A DNA stretch of 64,000 bases from Marinobacterium rhizophilum (GCF_024397915.1 NZ_CP073347.1:4278001-4342000), one strand, 5' to 3'; counted from the first letter of the stretch, positions 1 through 8,956 are shown. A program made the numbers and translations. Notes: generated from the sequence alone by a model not told the origin.

Positions 1-216
1 GTACTACAGCGTCTTGATGTCAGCTTTCGCGATGGGCGCTATCAGCTGAGTTTCTTTACCGGTGACAGCGACCAGGCCGTTGCGGTCAGCGTGCTCAACT
101 ATGCCGAGCTGCATCAGGTACTGCATTTGTTGCACCGGGGCTGTCAGTCGCTGGACTGGGGCGCCCCGGCGCAGTTGTTTGTTACGAAAACGCCCGCCAG
201 CCAGACGCTGCAGTAG
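1..216 (+). CDS. C-terminal end of an unidentified protein (5' end outside window)
   Basis: Frame 1 is open from the first base to a TAG at 214-216 and gives the last 71 residues of a protein. The piece holds alternating hydrophobic and polar residues, one cysteine and the words FFTGDSD and NYAELHQVL. I recognise no family. It is on the same strand as the DTW gene that follows 110 bp later. The open frame reaching the window edge and a codon bias like the neighbours support it being real; the function cannot be read from this part. Confidence 0.5.
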   Translation, partial: VLQRLDVSFRDGRYQLSFFTGDSDQAVAVSVLNYAELHQVLHLLHRGCQSLDWGAPAQLFVTKTPASQTLQ

Positions 217-326
217 GTGCTCTCATCTTGGCGAGTCCCGCGGGGGACTGGCGGCTGTGCATGGCAGGGCTGATCGCGGTATTATCCCGCCCCTGATCCT
301 TGCCCGTATCCGAACCGGTTTCCCGA

Positions 327-1031
327 ATGTCCTTTTTATCCGCGCCGCCGCGCAAACCCTTTGTTGCCCGCGGCTCAAAAATCGCCCGCTGTGATCGCTG
401 TTTGTTGCCGCAGTTGCGCTGTATCTGTGAATTCCGCGTACAGGTAGAGGCCAGGGCGCGTTTCTGGCTGCTGACCCACCGCAATGAAGTCTACAAGCCC
501 ACCAATACCGGGCGCCTGATTCTGGATACCATAGCCCAGTCGCGTACCTTTCAATGGAGCCGGACGGAACCCGAGTCTGAGCTGCTGCTGCAGCTGGCCA
601 ATCCTGCCATGGACCCTTACCTGGTGTTCCCGTCGGCACCGGATTATGCGCCGCGCATGGTTGAATTCGAGCCCAAGCCAGGGCGCGAGCCGGTGTTTAT
701 TATCCTGGACGGTACCTGGCGTCAGGCGCGGCGGATGTTCCGCCACAGCCGCTATCTGGATCAGGTACCGGTCATCGAGCCGCGAACCTTGCGCCAGACG
801 CGCTACGACCTGCGCACCCAGGCCGAAGATCACCACCTCTGCACCTGTGAAGTGGCGGCCGCGTTGCTGGAGCAGATTGGAGATGCACACAGCGCCGAGG
901 TGCTGGACGCCTATTTCGAAGTCTTTAACGAGGTCTATCACGCCTCGCGTCGTACCCGCCCAATGAGCGATCTATCGGTAGCCAAGCAGCGCCTGACACT
1001 GGCGCGGGGGCTCACTCAGTCGGCCAGATAG
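327..1031 (+). CDS. tapT: DTW-domain tRNA-uridine aminocarboxypropyltransferase (TapT/YfiP-like)
   Basis: A 234-residue protein of the DTW family, whose E. coli member TapT (YfiP) transfers the aminocarboxypropyl group of S-adenosylmethionine to uridine 47 of tRNA. Seen: a cysteine cluster C22-x2-C25-x6-C32-x-C34 near the N terminus, the family block THRNEVYKPTNTGRL around residue 50-65, and the signature DGTW at about 128-131 followed by RQARRM. The frame opens earlier with a TTG at 300, but the ATG at 327 gives the usual short lead before the cysteines; neither has a clear Shine-Dalgarno. The last 16 bp overlap the convergent thiG-like gene. The family call is firm; the exact tRNA target is by homology. 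Confidence 0.85.
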   Translation: MSFLSAPPRKPFVARGSKIARCDRCLLPQLRCICEFRVQVEARARFWLLTHRNEVYKPTNTGRLILDTIAQSRTFQWSRTEPESELLLQLANPAMDPYLVFPSAPDYAPRMVEFEPKPGREPVFIILDGTWRQARRMFRHSRYLDQVPVIEPRTLRQTRYDLRTQAEDHHLCTCEVAAALLEQIGDAHSAEVLDAYFEVFNEVYHASRRTRPMSDLSVAKQRLTLARGLTQSAR

Positions 1032-1753
1032 CCCAGGCGCCCGGCCTGTACGGCGAAGCGCATGGCCTGGGCCATCAACACCGGCTCCTGGGCATGGGCA
1101 ATGGCCCTGTTTATTACGACGGCGTCGCACCCCAGTTCCATTGCCTGTGCCGCATCCGAGGCGCTGCTGATGCCGCCGAGCAGCACCGGTATGCAGGCCT
1201 GGTCGATGAGCCGGCGCAGGTTGCCGGGGTTGTATTGCGTCAGGCGCGAGTCCGGCGGGGCTCCCATGGGCATCAGGGCTGCTGCCCCCATGGCCTCCAG
1301 GCGTCTGGCGATCACCGGGTCGTCATTGCAGTACACGATCAGCCGAAAGCCTTCATTGATCAGGACCTGGGCCGCGCTCAGGGTTGCCGAAATATCGGGG
1401 TAGAGCGTCTGCTCGTCACCGAGTACTTCCAGCTGAACCAGCGACTGGCCCTGCAGCAGATCCCGGGCTTGCCGGCAGCACTCGATGGCATCCTCCGCCG
1501 TGTAGCAGCCCGAACTGGCGGGCAGAATCATGAATTCGTCGGGTGAGAGCGTATCGAGCAGGTTGGCTTCCTTGCTGCGCTGCCCCAGGTTGTTGCGCCG
1601 CACCGACACGCTGATGATCTCGGCGCCACTGGCCCTGGCGGCGACCAGGGCGCGCTGCGGGTCTCGATAGTGGCCTATGTCGAGCAGCAGGCGCGAGTCG
1701 AACAGCTGGCCGTCGATGGTAAAGCGATCAGATTCGTCTTCCGGGTCGTGCAT
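1016..1753 (-). CDS. Divergent ThiG-like protein lacking the catalytic lysine
   Basis: A 245-residue protein aligning along almost its whole length with thiazole synthase ThiG of the Pseudomonas type (blocks RASGAEIISVSVRRNNLGQ, SGCYTAEDAIECC, MELGCDAVVINRAIAHAQ). ThiG condenses deoxyxylulose phosphate, dehydroglycine and ThiS thiocarboxylate. Its Schiff-base lysine sits in the strand V-K-L-E-V; here that strand reads VQLEV with Gln107 (codon at 1433-1435). The GTGK block reads DIGH, the DAG(I/V)G phosphate loop reads GGISS, and about 18 C-terminal residues are missing. It lies 40 bp after thiS with GGGAG upstream of the chosen ATG. The changes suggest a lost or altered activity, though the frame is intact. 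Confidence 0.75.
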   Translation of the reverse strand: MHDPEDESDRFTIDGQLFDSRLLLDIGHYRDPQRALVAARASGAEIISVSVRRNNLGQRSKEANLLDTLSPDEFMILPASSGCYTAEDAIECCRQARDLLQGQSLVQLEVLGDEQTLYPDISATLSAAQVLINEGFRLIVYCNDDPVIARRLEAMGAAALMPMGAPPDSRLTQYNPGNLRRLIDQACIPVLLGGISSASDAAQAMELGCDAVVINRAIAHAQEPVLMAQAMRFAVQAGRLGYLAD

Positions 1754-1793
1754 CTTGGCAGACTCCCTTAACAGAAGTAGTCCTGGCGGTGTT

Positions 1794-1997
1794 TCAGCCT
1801 CCGCCAATGGCGTGGACAATCTCCACGCGATCGTTGTTATTGAGCAACACCGTTGCATGTGCTGCGCGCGGCACGATCTCGGCGTTCAGCTCGATCGCCA
1901 GGCGTCGCCCGCTGAGGCCAAGATGCTCGACAAGGTCGGTGAGACTCTGACCTTCGGGTATCCCGGTGGCCTGGCCATTGATGTAACACTGAATCAT
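1794..1997 (-). CDS. thiS: Sulfur carrier protein ThiS
   Basis: A 67-residue ubiquitin-fold protein ending in the Gly-Gly tail (VHAIGGG) that is adenylated by ThiF and turned into a thiocarboxylate to supply sulfur for the thiazole ring of thiamine. The central block SGRRLAIELNAEIVPR matches ThiS of pseudomonads. Two in-frame ATGs lie close together; the one at 1997 is preferred because GCGGAAAA then has normal spacing. Its partner 40 bp downstream is the lysine-less ThiG-like protein, so whether ThiS still serves thiazole synthesis from this locus is uncertain. Confidence 0.85.
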   Translation of the reverse strand: MIQCYINGQATGIPEGQSLTDLVEHLGLSGRRLAIELNAEIVPRAAHATVLLNNNDRVEIVHAIGGG

Positions 1998-2190
1998 GCT
2001 CATTTTTCCGCAACGCAGGTTATACAGGCTAGCCATGACATAGTGAGCCGCAATCCCCGTGCTCACTAGAGCCAGCCGGGTGTTGGGGGTCGGTCCAGTT
2101 TCGTACCCTTGTCAGGGGGCTTTTGCGCCTGGGGGCAGTTATTTTCCAGAGACGGACCAGCTGTGGCGGGCTGGCATCATAGGTGGCGAA

Positions 2191-2202
2191 CAACTGGTTC
2201 TA
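2191..2202 (+). promoter_or_regulatory. Candidate TauR operator upstream of tpa
   Basis: The 12-mer CAACTGGTTCTA occurs here, about 165 bp upstream of tpa, and again at 5817-5828 upstream of ald. Its presence before both divergently spaced parts of the taurine locus, with tauR between them, suggests a regulator site. Inference from repetition only. Confidence 0.4.
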
Positions 2203-2233
2203 GCCCGACTCCGGGGATAAATTTAGCTTGATA

Positions 2234-2307
2234 GGCATCAACAGGAAATTGGTGTCCGGAGCTTGCCCTGTTGACGCCTGCAGGATATGTCCGCAGGCGT
2301 CAACAGG
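2234..2307. promoter_or_regulatory. Inverted and direct repeats in the tpa promoter region
   Basis: CCTGTTGACGCCTGC (2267-2281) and GCAGGCGTCAACAGG (2293-2307) form a perfect 15-bp inverted repeat with an 11-bp spacer. A third half-site, GGCATCAACAGG (2234-2245), repeats one arm with one mismatch in direct orientation 62 bp upstream. The structure lies 60 bp before the tpa start and lacks a T-run, so it looks more like a regulator binding region or a leader hairpin than a terminator. Confidence 0.45.
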
Positions 2308-2365
2308 ACTCAGCCTCCTGCCCGTTCGCACAAGAACTACTCCACACAGACAGGGGGTGTACATC

Positions 2366-3754
2366 ATGAAGCACGATGTAAACGAGTTTGACGCAGCCGC
2401 CGTGGTCGCCAGCGATCGCAACCATGTATGGCATCACCTTACCCAGCACAAGCCGTTCGAGCAGAACGATCCGATGGTGATCGTGGAAGGCAAGGGCATG
2501 CGTGTATGGGATGCCAAGGGCAATGAATACCTGGACATGGTGTCCGGTGCCGTCTGGACGGTGAACGTGGGCTATGGCCGTGAGTCCATCGCCGATGCGG
2601 TGCGCGACCAGCTGGTGAAAATGAACTACTTCGCCCAGTCTGCCGGCAACATACCCGCGGCGCAGTTTGCCGAAAAGCTGATTGAAAAAATGCCGGGCAT
2701 GAGCCGCGTTTATTACTCCAATTCGGGCTCCGAAGCCAACGAGAAGGCCTTCAAGATCGTGCGCCAGATTGCCCACAAGAAATACGGTGGCAAGAAGCAC
2801 AAGATCCTGTTTCGTGAGCGTGACTACCACGGCACCACCATCACCGCCCTGAGTGCCACCGGCCAGTTCGAGCGCAAGAATCAGTACGGCCCTTTCACGC
2901 CGGGCTTCGTTGAATTCCCGCACTGCAGCGAATACCGCTCACAGTTCGGTGACGTGGATGACTACGGCGTGCGCGCGGCACTGGAAATGGAAAAGGTTAT
3001 CCTGGCCGAAGGCCCCGATACCATCGGTGCTGTCTGCCTGGAGCCCATTACCGCTGGCGGCGGTGTTATAACGCCGCCCCGGGGTTACTGGGAGAAGATC
3101 CAGGAAATCTGCAAAAAGTACGATATCCTGCTGCACATCGACGAAGTTGTGTGCGGTCTGGGGCGTACCGGCAAGTGGTTCGGCTATCAGCACTACGGCA
3201 TCAAGCCGGACATGGTGACCATGGCCAAGGGCGTGGCATCCGGATACGCCGCCATCTCCTGCACCGTGACCACCGAAGCAGTGTTTGAAGCCTTCAAGGA
3301 TGACCCGTCCGATCGCATGGGCTACTTCCGAGATATCAGCACCTTTGGCGGCTGCACCGCAGGCCCTGCGGCCGCGCTGGCGAACATGAAGATCATCGAA
3401 GATGAAAACCTGCTCGAAAATGCGACCCAGATGGGTGAATACCTGATGGGACGCCTGCACCAGCTGGCCGACAAGTACAACGTGATCGGTGATGTGCGCG
3501 GCAAGGGGCTGTTCGCGGGCCTTGAGCTGGTGAAAGACCGCCAGACCAAGGAACCCGTGGATGAAAGCCTGCCGATCGCCATTGCCGCCGACTGCATGAA
3601 GCAGGGCGTGATTATCGGCCGCACCAACCGCAGCTTCGAGCATCTCAACAACACCCTGTGCTTTAGTCCGGCACTGATCGTCACCCAGGCTGAGCTGGAT
3701 CAGATGGTCGATGCGCTGGACAATGCCTTTGCCCGTTTGGCGCCCAACGCCTGA
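2366..3754 (+). CDS. tpa: Taurine:pyruvate aminotransferase
   Basis: A 462-residue class III PLP aminotransferase. In the taurine pathway it moves the amino group of taurine to pyruvate, giving sulfoacetaldehyde and alanine in the cytoplasm. Seen: NSGSEANEKAFK (cofactor phosphate region), DEVVCGLGRTGKWFG, and the PLP lysine K288 in TMAKGVASGY. The start MKHDVNEFD at 2366 is chosen because upstream in-frame codons lie in the repeat-rich promoter. The substrate call rests mainly on context: tauR, ald, xsc and pta follow. A hairpin terminator lies 44 bp after the stop. Related omega-aminotransferases for beta-alanine are the alternative. Confidence 0.85.
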   Translation: MKHDVNEFDAAAVVASDRNHVWHHLTQHKPFEQNDPMVIVEGKGMRVWDAKGNEYLDMVSGAVWTVNVGYGRESIADAVRDQLVKMNYFAQSAGNIPAAQFAEKLIEKMPGMSRVYYSNSGSEANEKAFKIVRQIAHKKYGGKKHKILFRERDYHGTTITALSATGQFERKNQYGPFTPGFVEFPHCSEYRSQFGDVDDYGVRAALEMEKVILAEGPDTIGAVCLEPITAGGGVITPPRGYWEKIQEICKKYDILLHIDEVVCGLGRTGKWFGYQHYGIKPDMVTMAKGVASGYAAISCTVTTEAVFEAFKDDPSDRMGYFRDISTFGGCTAGPAAALANMKIIEDENLLENATQMGEYLMGRLHQLADKYNVIGDVRGKGLFAGLELVKDRQTKEPVDESLPIAIAADCMKQGVIIGRTNRSFEHLNNTLCFSPALIVTQAELDQMVDALDNAFARLAPNA

Positions 3755-3797
3755 TTGGCTGTGGCAGGTCCGCCTGGCGGCAGGCCTGCCTTTACTA

Positions 3798-3833
3798 CCC
3801 CGTGGTCATGCCTGGCATGGCCATGGGGTTTTT
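3798..3833 (+). terminator. Rho-independent terminator after tpa
   Basis: CCCCGTGGTCATG and CATGGCCATGGGG form a 13-bp stem with two wobble or mismatched positions and a 5-base loop, followed by TTTTTG. It separates tpa from tauR. Confidence 0.7.
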
Positions 3834-3999
3834 GCGTTTGCAGCACGGTAGTATCGCCGCAGTGCGACTGAACCACATTTAATATCAGTGATATACTGAG
3901 ATCTCCGGGCCCGGCCCGGCTATTTGAATCGTTTCATAATCCTCGGCGTCTGGGCGGTAGCACTTAGCCACCGACGTCGGCCACAGGTATGGTCCGCGG

Positions 4000-5466
4000 A
4001 TGTTTCAACTCTTTCACCTTTCGCCCGACAAGCCCGCCAGCCTGCAGCAACAGCTGCGAGAACAGATTGCCTCCGGGATTCTGAACGGCAATATTCCCCT
4101 GGATACGCCGCTGCCCTCGAGCCGCAAGCTGGCCAAGCAGCTCAACATTGCCCGCAATACCGTGGTGCTGGCCTACGAACACCTGCTGGACGATGGTTAC
4201 CTGATTGCCCGCGAGCGCAGTGGTTATTATGTGAATCCGGACATCATGAACGGCAAGGTGGTGATCAAGCAGAGCCCCGTCGCCGCCGTCGAAGGCAATG
4301 CACCGGACTGGTCGAACTGCCTCAAGCTGTATCCGTCGATTCAGCAGAACCTGAGCAAGCCCCGGGACTGGCAGAAATACCCCTATCCGTTTATCTACGG
4401 CCAGTTTGACCCGTCGCTGTTTCCCACCAACAACTGGCGCGAATGCTGCCGTGATGCCGTGAGTGTGCCGGCGATTCGGGACTGGGCTTCGGATCGTTTC
4501 GACAATGATGATCCGCTGCTGGTGGAGCAGGTACGTACCCGACTGCTGCCAAGGCGCGGCGTCTGGGCGTCGGCTGACGAGATACTGGTAACCGTGGGGG
4601 CGCAGCAGGCCCTGTACATGCTGGCCCGTCTCCTGCTGGACAAGGACAGCATCATGGGGGTGGAGGACCCGGGCTATGTGGACATTCGCAATATCTCGAC
4701 GCTGAACCCGTCCCAGGTACGGCCACTGGCGGTCGACGGCGATGGCCTGATCGTGGATGACTGCCTGAATGATCTGGACTGCCTCTACGTGACGCCGAGT
4801 CACCAGTGCCCCACGACCGCAACCATGCCGATAGAACGGCGCTACGAGCTACTCAAGCGGGCCAACGAACAGGACTTCATCATCATCGAGGATGACTACG
4901 AGAGCGAAACCAACTTCAAGTCCAATCCCATCCCGGCGCTCAAGAGCCTGGATAGCAGCGGGCGGGTGCTCTACGTTGGCAGCCTCTCCAAGACGCTGGC
5001 ACCGGGTCTTCGGCTGGGCTACCTGGTGGGGCCGGCCGCGTTTATCCGCGAGGCGCGCGCCCTGCGCCGGCTTATGCTGCGTCACCCCGCGGCCAATAAC
5101 CAGCGTTCGGTGGCACTCTTTCTGGAGCGTGGCTACCACGATGCCCTGATCATGACCATTATGCGGGCCTACGAGGAGCGCTGGCAGGAAATGGGGGCGG
5201 CACTGGCGGAATACCTGCCGGCTTCATCCCAGAAACCGAGTTTTGGCGGCTCCTGTTACTGGGTGGAGGGCCCCGCGGGACTGGATGCGCGTCTGCTGCA
5301 AAAGGAAGCGGCTGACCGGGGCATTTTGATCGAGCCCGGTGACCTGCATTTTGCCGGCGAAGAGCCGCCACTGAACTTCTTCCGTCTTGGCTATTCCTCC
5401 ATCAGTGCCGAGCGTATTCGCCCTGGCATCAAGGCGCTGGCCGAACTCATTTCGGACATGACCTGA
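4000..5466 (+). CDS. tauR: MocR-type GntR/aminotransferase regulator of taurine genes (TauR)
   Basis: A 488-residue MocR regulator: an N-terminal GntR winged helix (about residues 10-80, with LPSSRKLAKQLNIARNTV) linked to a fold-type I aminotransferase-like domain from about 110 to the end, with the PLP lysine K331 in GSLSKTLAPGLRLGY. MocR proteins sense through bound PLP and an amino ligand; TauR of Rhodobacter activates taurine:pyruvate aminotransferase genes. Its position between tpa and ald supports that role here. The shared 12-mer at 2191 and 5817 is a possible target. Other MocR members (PdxR, GabR) look alike, so the specific name depends on context. Confidence 0.75.
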   Translation: MFQLFHLSPDKPASLQQQLREQIASGILNGNIPLDTPLPSSRKLAKQLNIARNTVVLAYEHLLDDGYLIARERSGYYVNPDIMNGKVVIKQSPVAAVEGNAPDWSNCLKLYPSIQQNLSKPRDWQKYPYPFIYGQFDPSLFPTNNWRECCRDAVSVPAIRDWASDRFDNDDPLLVEQVRTRLLPRRGVWASADEILVTVGAQQALYMLARLLLDKDSIMGVEDPGYVDIRNISTLNPSQVRPLAVDGDGLIVDDCLNDLDCLYVTPSHQCPTTATMPIERRYELLKRANEQDFIIIEDDYESETNFKSNPIPALKSLDSSGRVLYVGSLSKTLAPGLRLGYLVGPAAFIREARALRRLMLRHPAANNQRSVALFLERGYHDALIMTIMRAYEERWQEMGAALAEYLPASSQKPSFGGSCYWVEGPAGLDARLLQKEAADRGILIEPGDLHFAGEEPPLNFFRLGYSSISAERIRPGIKALAELISDMT

Positions 5467-5969
5467 CGCCTGCGTCCCCTGCGGCCGGCGCTCTGTCGGT
5501 CGCCTTGGGAACCTGCTTTTGCCGCGCAGCCCGGCACCCGGCTCTGCTGTGATTGTTGAAAGTAGCCCACTGTTCCAATATTTTTAGTCTCGAATAATCA
5601 CTTAAAGGCGTTTTTTTCCCGCCTTTCCCGCCGCTCTCCACTGGCTGCGCCCGTTTGTTGCGTTTTTTTATCGCGCTCAACGGGCTGTTTTTGAGCCGGT
5701 TACTAGCCTCCCTGAAAGTTGCCGCCTTCCCTGGAAGGCCCGCCGTGGCTGGGTTTCACGCTTCTGTCTGGCTCTGTCCGGGCCTGTGGGGCCAGTCTGG
5801 CGCAACATTTGTCCGGCAACTGGTTCTACCTGCAATTGCTCCCCCCTCCTAATCTACAACCAAGCTGATCTGAAACATTCAGCCTCTGATCACAGGCACC
5901 CAGACCGCAGGCAAGAGACTGGGTGTGGGCTCACAACCGACCACAAAAATAATGACGGGAGTGCTGACA
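5467..5969. other. 503-bp intergenic region between tauR and ald
   Basis: No convincing gene. It holds a GC stem with T-rich loop near 5606-5630 (AAAGGCG and GCCTTT arms), a second stem around 5677-5701 (AACGGGCT and AGCCGGTT), and the candidate TauR site at 5817-5828. Probably the tauR terminator region plus the ald promoter. Confidence 0.4.
5817..5828 (+). promoter_or_regulatory. Candidate TauR operator upstream of ald
   Basis: Second exact copy of CAACTGGTTCTA, about 142 bp before the ald start, matching the copy upstream of tpa. Repetition in the two control regions of the same pathway is the only evidence. Confidence 0.4.
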
Positions 5970-7079
5970 ATGCTTATCGGAGTTCCCAAGGAAATCAAGA
6001 ACCACGAGTACCGCGTAGGCATGGTTCCGGCCAGTGTGCAGGAACTGACCAGCCGAGGTCATCAGGTACTGGTGGAAACCCAGGCGGGCGCAGGCATTGG
6101 CTTTGCCGATGTCGACTATGTCGCCGCCGGCGCAAGCATCGCAGCGACGGCAGCAGATGTGTTTGCCCGGGCCGAAATGGTCGTCAAGGTGAAGGAACCC
6201 CTGGCGGTGGAGCGCAAGCAACTGCGTTCCGGCCAGCTGCTTTTCACCTATCTGCACCTGGCGCCGGACCTGGCCCAGACCGATGACCTGCTGGCCAGTG
6301 GCGCTACCTGCATCGCCTATGAAACGGTTACATCCGAACGCGGCGGGCTGCCACTGCTGGCGCCCATGTCCGAGGTGGCCGGTCGCATGTCCATCCAGGC
6401 CGGTGCCGCCTGCCTTGAGAAATCCCGCGGCGGATGCGGCATGTTGCTTGGCGGTGTGCCCGGTGTCGAGACCGCCAAGGTCGTCATTATCGGCGGCGGT
6501 GTGGTGGGCAGTAACGCGGCGCGCATGGCGCTCGGCCTGGGCGCCCAGGTGGTGGTGCTGGATCGTTCCGTCGATGTGCTGCGCCGCCTGGTGTCGGAAT
6601 TCGGTACCCAGGTGCAGACGGTCTACTCCAGCAAGGCGGCACTGGAAGAGCATGTGCTCTCGGCGGACCTGGTGATTGGCGGTGTGCTGATTCCCGGGGC
6701 CGCAGCGCCCAAGCTGGTCACCGCCGAAATGGTCAAGCGCATGAAGCCGGGTTCTGCGGTGGTGGATGTGGCGATCGACCAGGGCGGCTGTTTCGAAACC
6801 TCCCGCGCCACCACCCATGAAGATCCAACCTATATCGTTGATGAGGTAGTGCATTACTGCGTTGCCAACATGCCGGGGGCGGTGGCGAGAACCTCCACCC
6901 TGGCGCTGAACAACGCCACCCTGCCGCACATACTGGCGCTGGCAGACCTGGGGTGGGAAGAGGCGATTCGAAGGGATGCGCACCTTGCCAATGGCCTCAA
7001 CATCCATGCAGGCCAGGTGGCCTGCAAGGAAGTTGCAGATGCCCTGGGCAAAGAATTTGTCCCGTTCAGGACAAAGTAA
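5970..7079 (+). CDS. ald: Alanine dehydrogenase
   Basis: A 369-residue NAD-dependent alanine dehydrogenase, the usual length. It oxidises alanine to pyruvate and ammonium; in taurine dissimilation it regenerates the pyruvate consumed by Tpa. Seen: N-terminal GVPKEIKNHEYRVG, catalytic lysine region VKVKEP, LHLAPD with the conserved histidine, and the Rossmann motif IIGGGVVGSNAARMALGLGA near residue 170-190. The ATG at 5970 (MLIGVPKE) is the family start, with GGGAG 9 bp upstream. xsc starts 88 bp after its stop, so the two probably share a transcript. Confidence 0.92.
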   Translation: MLIGVPKEIKNHEYRVGMVPASVQELTSRGHQVLVETQAGAGIGFADVDYVAAGASIAATAADVFARAEMVVKVKEPLAVERKQLRSGQLLFTYLHLAPDLAQTDDLLASGATCIAYETVTSERGGLPLLAPMSEVAGRMSIQAGAACLEKSRGGCGMLLGGVPGVETAKVVIIGGGVVGSNAARMALGLGAQVVVLDRSVDVLRRLVSEFGTQVQTVYSSKAALEEHVLSADLVIGGVLIPGAAAPKLVTAEMVKRMKPGSAVVDVAIDQGGCFETSRATTHEDPTYIVDEVVHYCVANMPGAVARTSTLALNNATLPHILALADLGWEEAIRRDAHLANGLNIHAGQVACKEVADALGKEFVPFRTK

Positions 7080-7167
7080 ACAAGGCTCCACCTACATAAA
7101 AATACCTAGTACCCAACGGCCGGCGGCGGTTCCGTCGTCTGCAACAGCAAAGCAAAGGAAAACTGAT

Positions 7168-8931
7168 ATGGCTCGTATGACTCCAAGTGAGGCGATGGTC
7201 GAAACTTTGGTCGCCAATGGCGTTACCGATATGTTCGGTATCATGGGTTCAGCCTTTATGGACGCCATGGATATCTTTACGCCGGCAGGCATCCGTTTTA
7301 TCCCGGTAGTGCATGAGCAGGGCGCAGGCCACATGGCCGACGGCTATGCCCGTGTCAGCGGTCGTCACGGTGTCTGCATCGCGCAGAACGGTCCTGGTAT
7401 CACCAACTTTGTCACTGCGATTGCAGCGGCGTACTGGGCGCACAGCCCGGTCGTCTGCATCACGCCGGAAACCGGATCCATGTCCAACGGTCTGGGTGGC
7501 TTCCAGGAAGCGCAGCAGCTGCCGTTCTTCGAAACCATCACCAAGTACCAGGGGCACGTGGCCAACCCTGCCCGCATGGCGGAACTGACTGCACGCTGCT
7601 TCGACCGTGCCATGCACGAGAACGGCCCGACTCAGCTGAACATCCCGCGTGACTTCTTCTACGGCGATATCAACGTTGAAATCCCGCAGCCCATGCGCAT
7701 TGAACGTGGTGCCGGCGGCGAGCAGAGCCTGGCTGAAGCGGCTGAACTGCTGGCCAGCGCCAAGAACCCGGTCATCATCTCCGGTGGTGGTGTGGTCATG
7801 GCTGACGCCCTGGGTGAATGCCAGGCCCTGGCTGAGTTCCTCGGCGCACCTGTTGTAAACAGCTACCTGCACAACGACTCCTTCCCGGCGTCCCACGCTC
7901 TGTGGTGTGGTCCCCTGGGTTACCAGGGCTCCAAAGCTGCGATGAAGCTGCTGTCCCGCGCCGACGTTGTTGTTGCACTGGGTACCCGCCTTGGTCCGTT
8001 CGGTACCCTGCCGCAGCACGGCCTGGACTACTGGCCCAAGGAAGCCAAGGTCATCCAGATCGACTGCGATGCCAAGATGCTGGGTCTGGTCAAGAAGATC
8101 TCCGTCGGTATCTGTGGCGATGCCAAGGCCGCGGCTACCAACCTGCTGCAGCGCCTGGAAAACACCAGCGTTGCCTGTGTCGCGACCAAGTCTGCCCGCG
8201 CTGAAGAAATCGCTGCAGAAAAGGCCAACTGGGAAAACGAGCTGAACGACTGGATCCACGAGAAAGACGAATTCTCGCTGGACATGATCAACGAACAGGC
8301 TGGCGAAGAAGGCAACTTCCTGCACCCGCGTCAGGTTCTGCGCGAGCTGGAAAAAGCCATGCCGGAAAACGTCATGGTGTCCACCGATATCGGCAACATC
8401 AACTCCGTTGCCAACAGCTACCTGCGCTTTGAAAAACCGCGTTCTTTCTTCGCGGCCATGAGCTTCGGTAACTGCGGTTACGCACTGCCGACCATCATTG
8501 GTGCCAAGGTGGCTGCGCCGAACCGTCCGGCCATCTCCTACGCCGGTGACGGTGCCTGGGGCATGTCCATGATGGAAATCCTGACCTGTGTACGTGAAAA
8601 CATCCCGGTCACCTCCATCGTCTTCCATAACCGCCAGTGGGGCGCCGAGAAGAAAAACCAGGTGGATTTCTACAACCGTCGCTTTGTTGCCGGTGAGCTG
8701 GAAAACCCGAGCTTCGCGGAAATCGCACGTTCCATGGGCGCTGAAGGCGTGACCGTCGACAAGCTGGAAGATATCGGTCCGACTCTGCAGGCTGCCATCA
8801 CCCGTCAGATGGAAGAAGGCAAGACCACCGTTATCGAGATCATGTGTACTCGCGAGCTGGGCGACCCGTTCCGCCGTGACGCACTGTCCAAGCCGGTGCG
8901 CTACCTCGACAAGTACAAAGACTACGTCTAA
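7168..8931 (+). CDS. xsc: Sulfoacetaldehyde acetyltransferase
   Basis: A 587-residue thiamine-diphosphate enzyme that cleaves sulfoacetaldehyde with phosphate to acetyl phosphate and sulfite. Domain order is typical: PYR domain with the conserved glutamate in VVHEQGAGHMADGYA, central domain, and PP domain with the metal/ThDP motif starting GDGAWGMSMMEI and ending near NRQWGAEKKNQ. AAAGGAAAA precedes the ATG at 7168. The gene has notably uniform, optimised codons (CTG, GGT, AAC), as expected for a highly expressed enzyme. Adjacent ald and pta and the pathway logic distinguish it from acetolactate synthase relatives. Confidence 0.93.
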   Translation: MARMTPSEAMVETLVANGVTDMFGIMGSAFMDAMDIFTPAGIRFIPVVHEQGAGHMADGYARVSGRHGVCIAQNGPGITNFVTAIAAAYWAHSPVVCITPETGSMSNGLGGFQEAQQLPFFETITKYQGHVANPARMAELTARCFDRAMHENGPTQLNIPRDFFYGDINVEIPQPMRIERGAGGEQSLAEAAELLASAKNPVIISGGGVVMADALGECQALAEFLGAPVVNSYLHNDSFPASHALWCGPLGYQGSKAAMKLLSRADVVVALGTRLGPFGTLPQHGLDYWPKEAKVIQIDCDAKMLGLVKKISVGICGDAKAAATNLLQRLENTSVACVATKSARAEEIAAEKANWENELNDWIHEKDEFSLDMINEQAGEEGNFLHPRQVLRELEKAMPENVMVSTDIGNINSVANSYLRFEKPRSFFAAMSFGNCGYALPTIIGAKVAAPNRPAISYAGDGAWGMSMMEILTCVRENIPVTSIVFHNRQWGAEKKNQVDFYNRRFVAGELENPSFAEIARSMGAEGVTVDKLEDIGPTLQAAITRQMEEGKTTVIEIMCTRELGDPFRRDALSKPVRYLDKYKDYV

Positions 8932-8956
8932 GCCGCACGGCTCAGGACGTGACACC

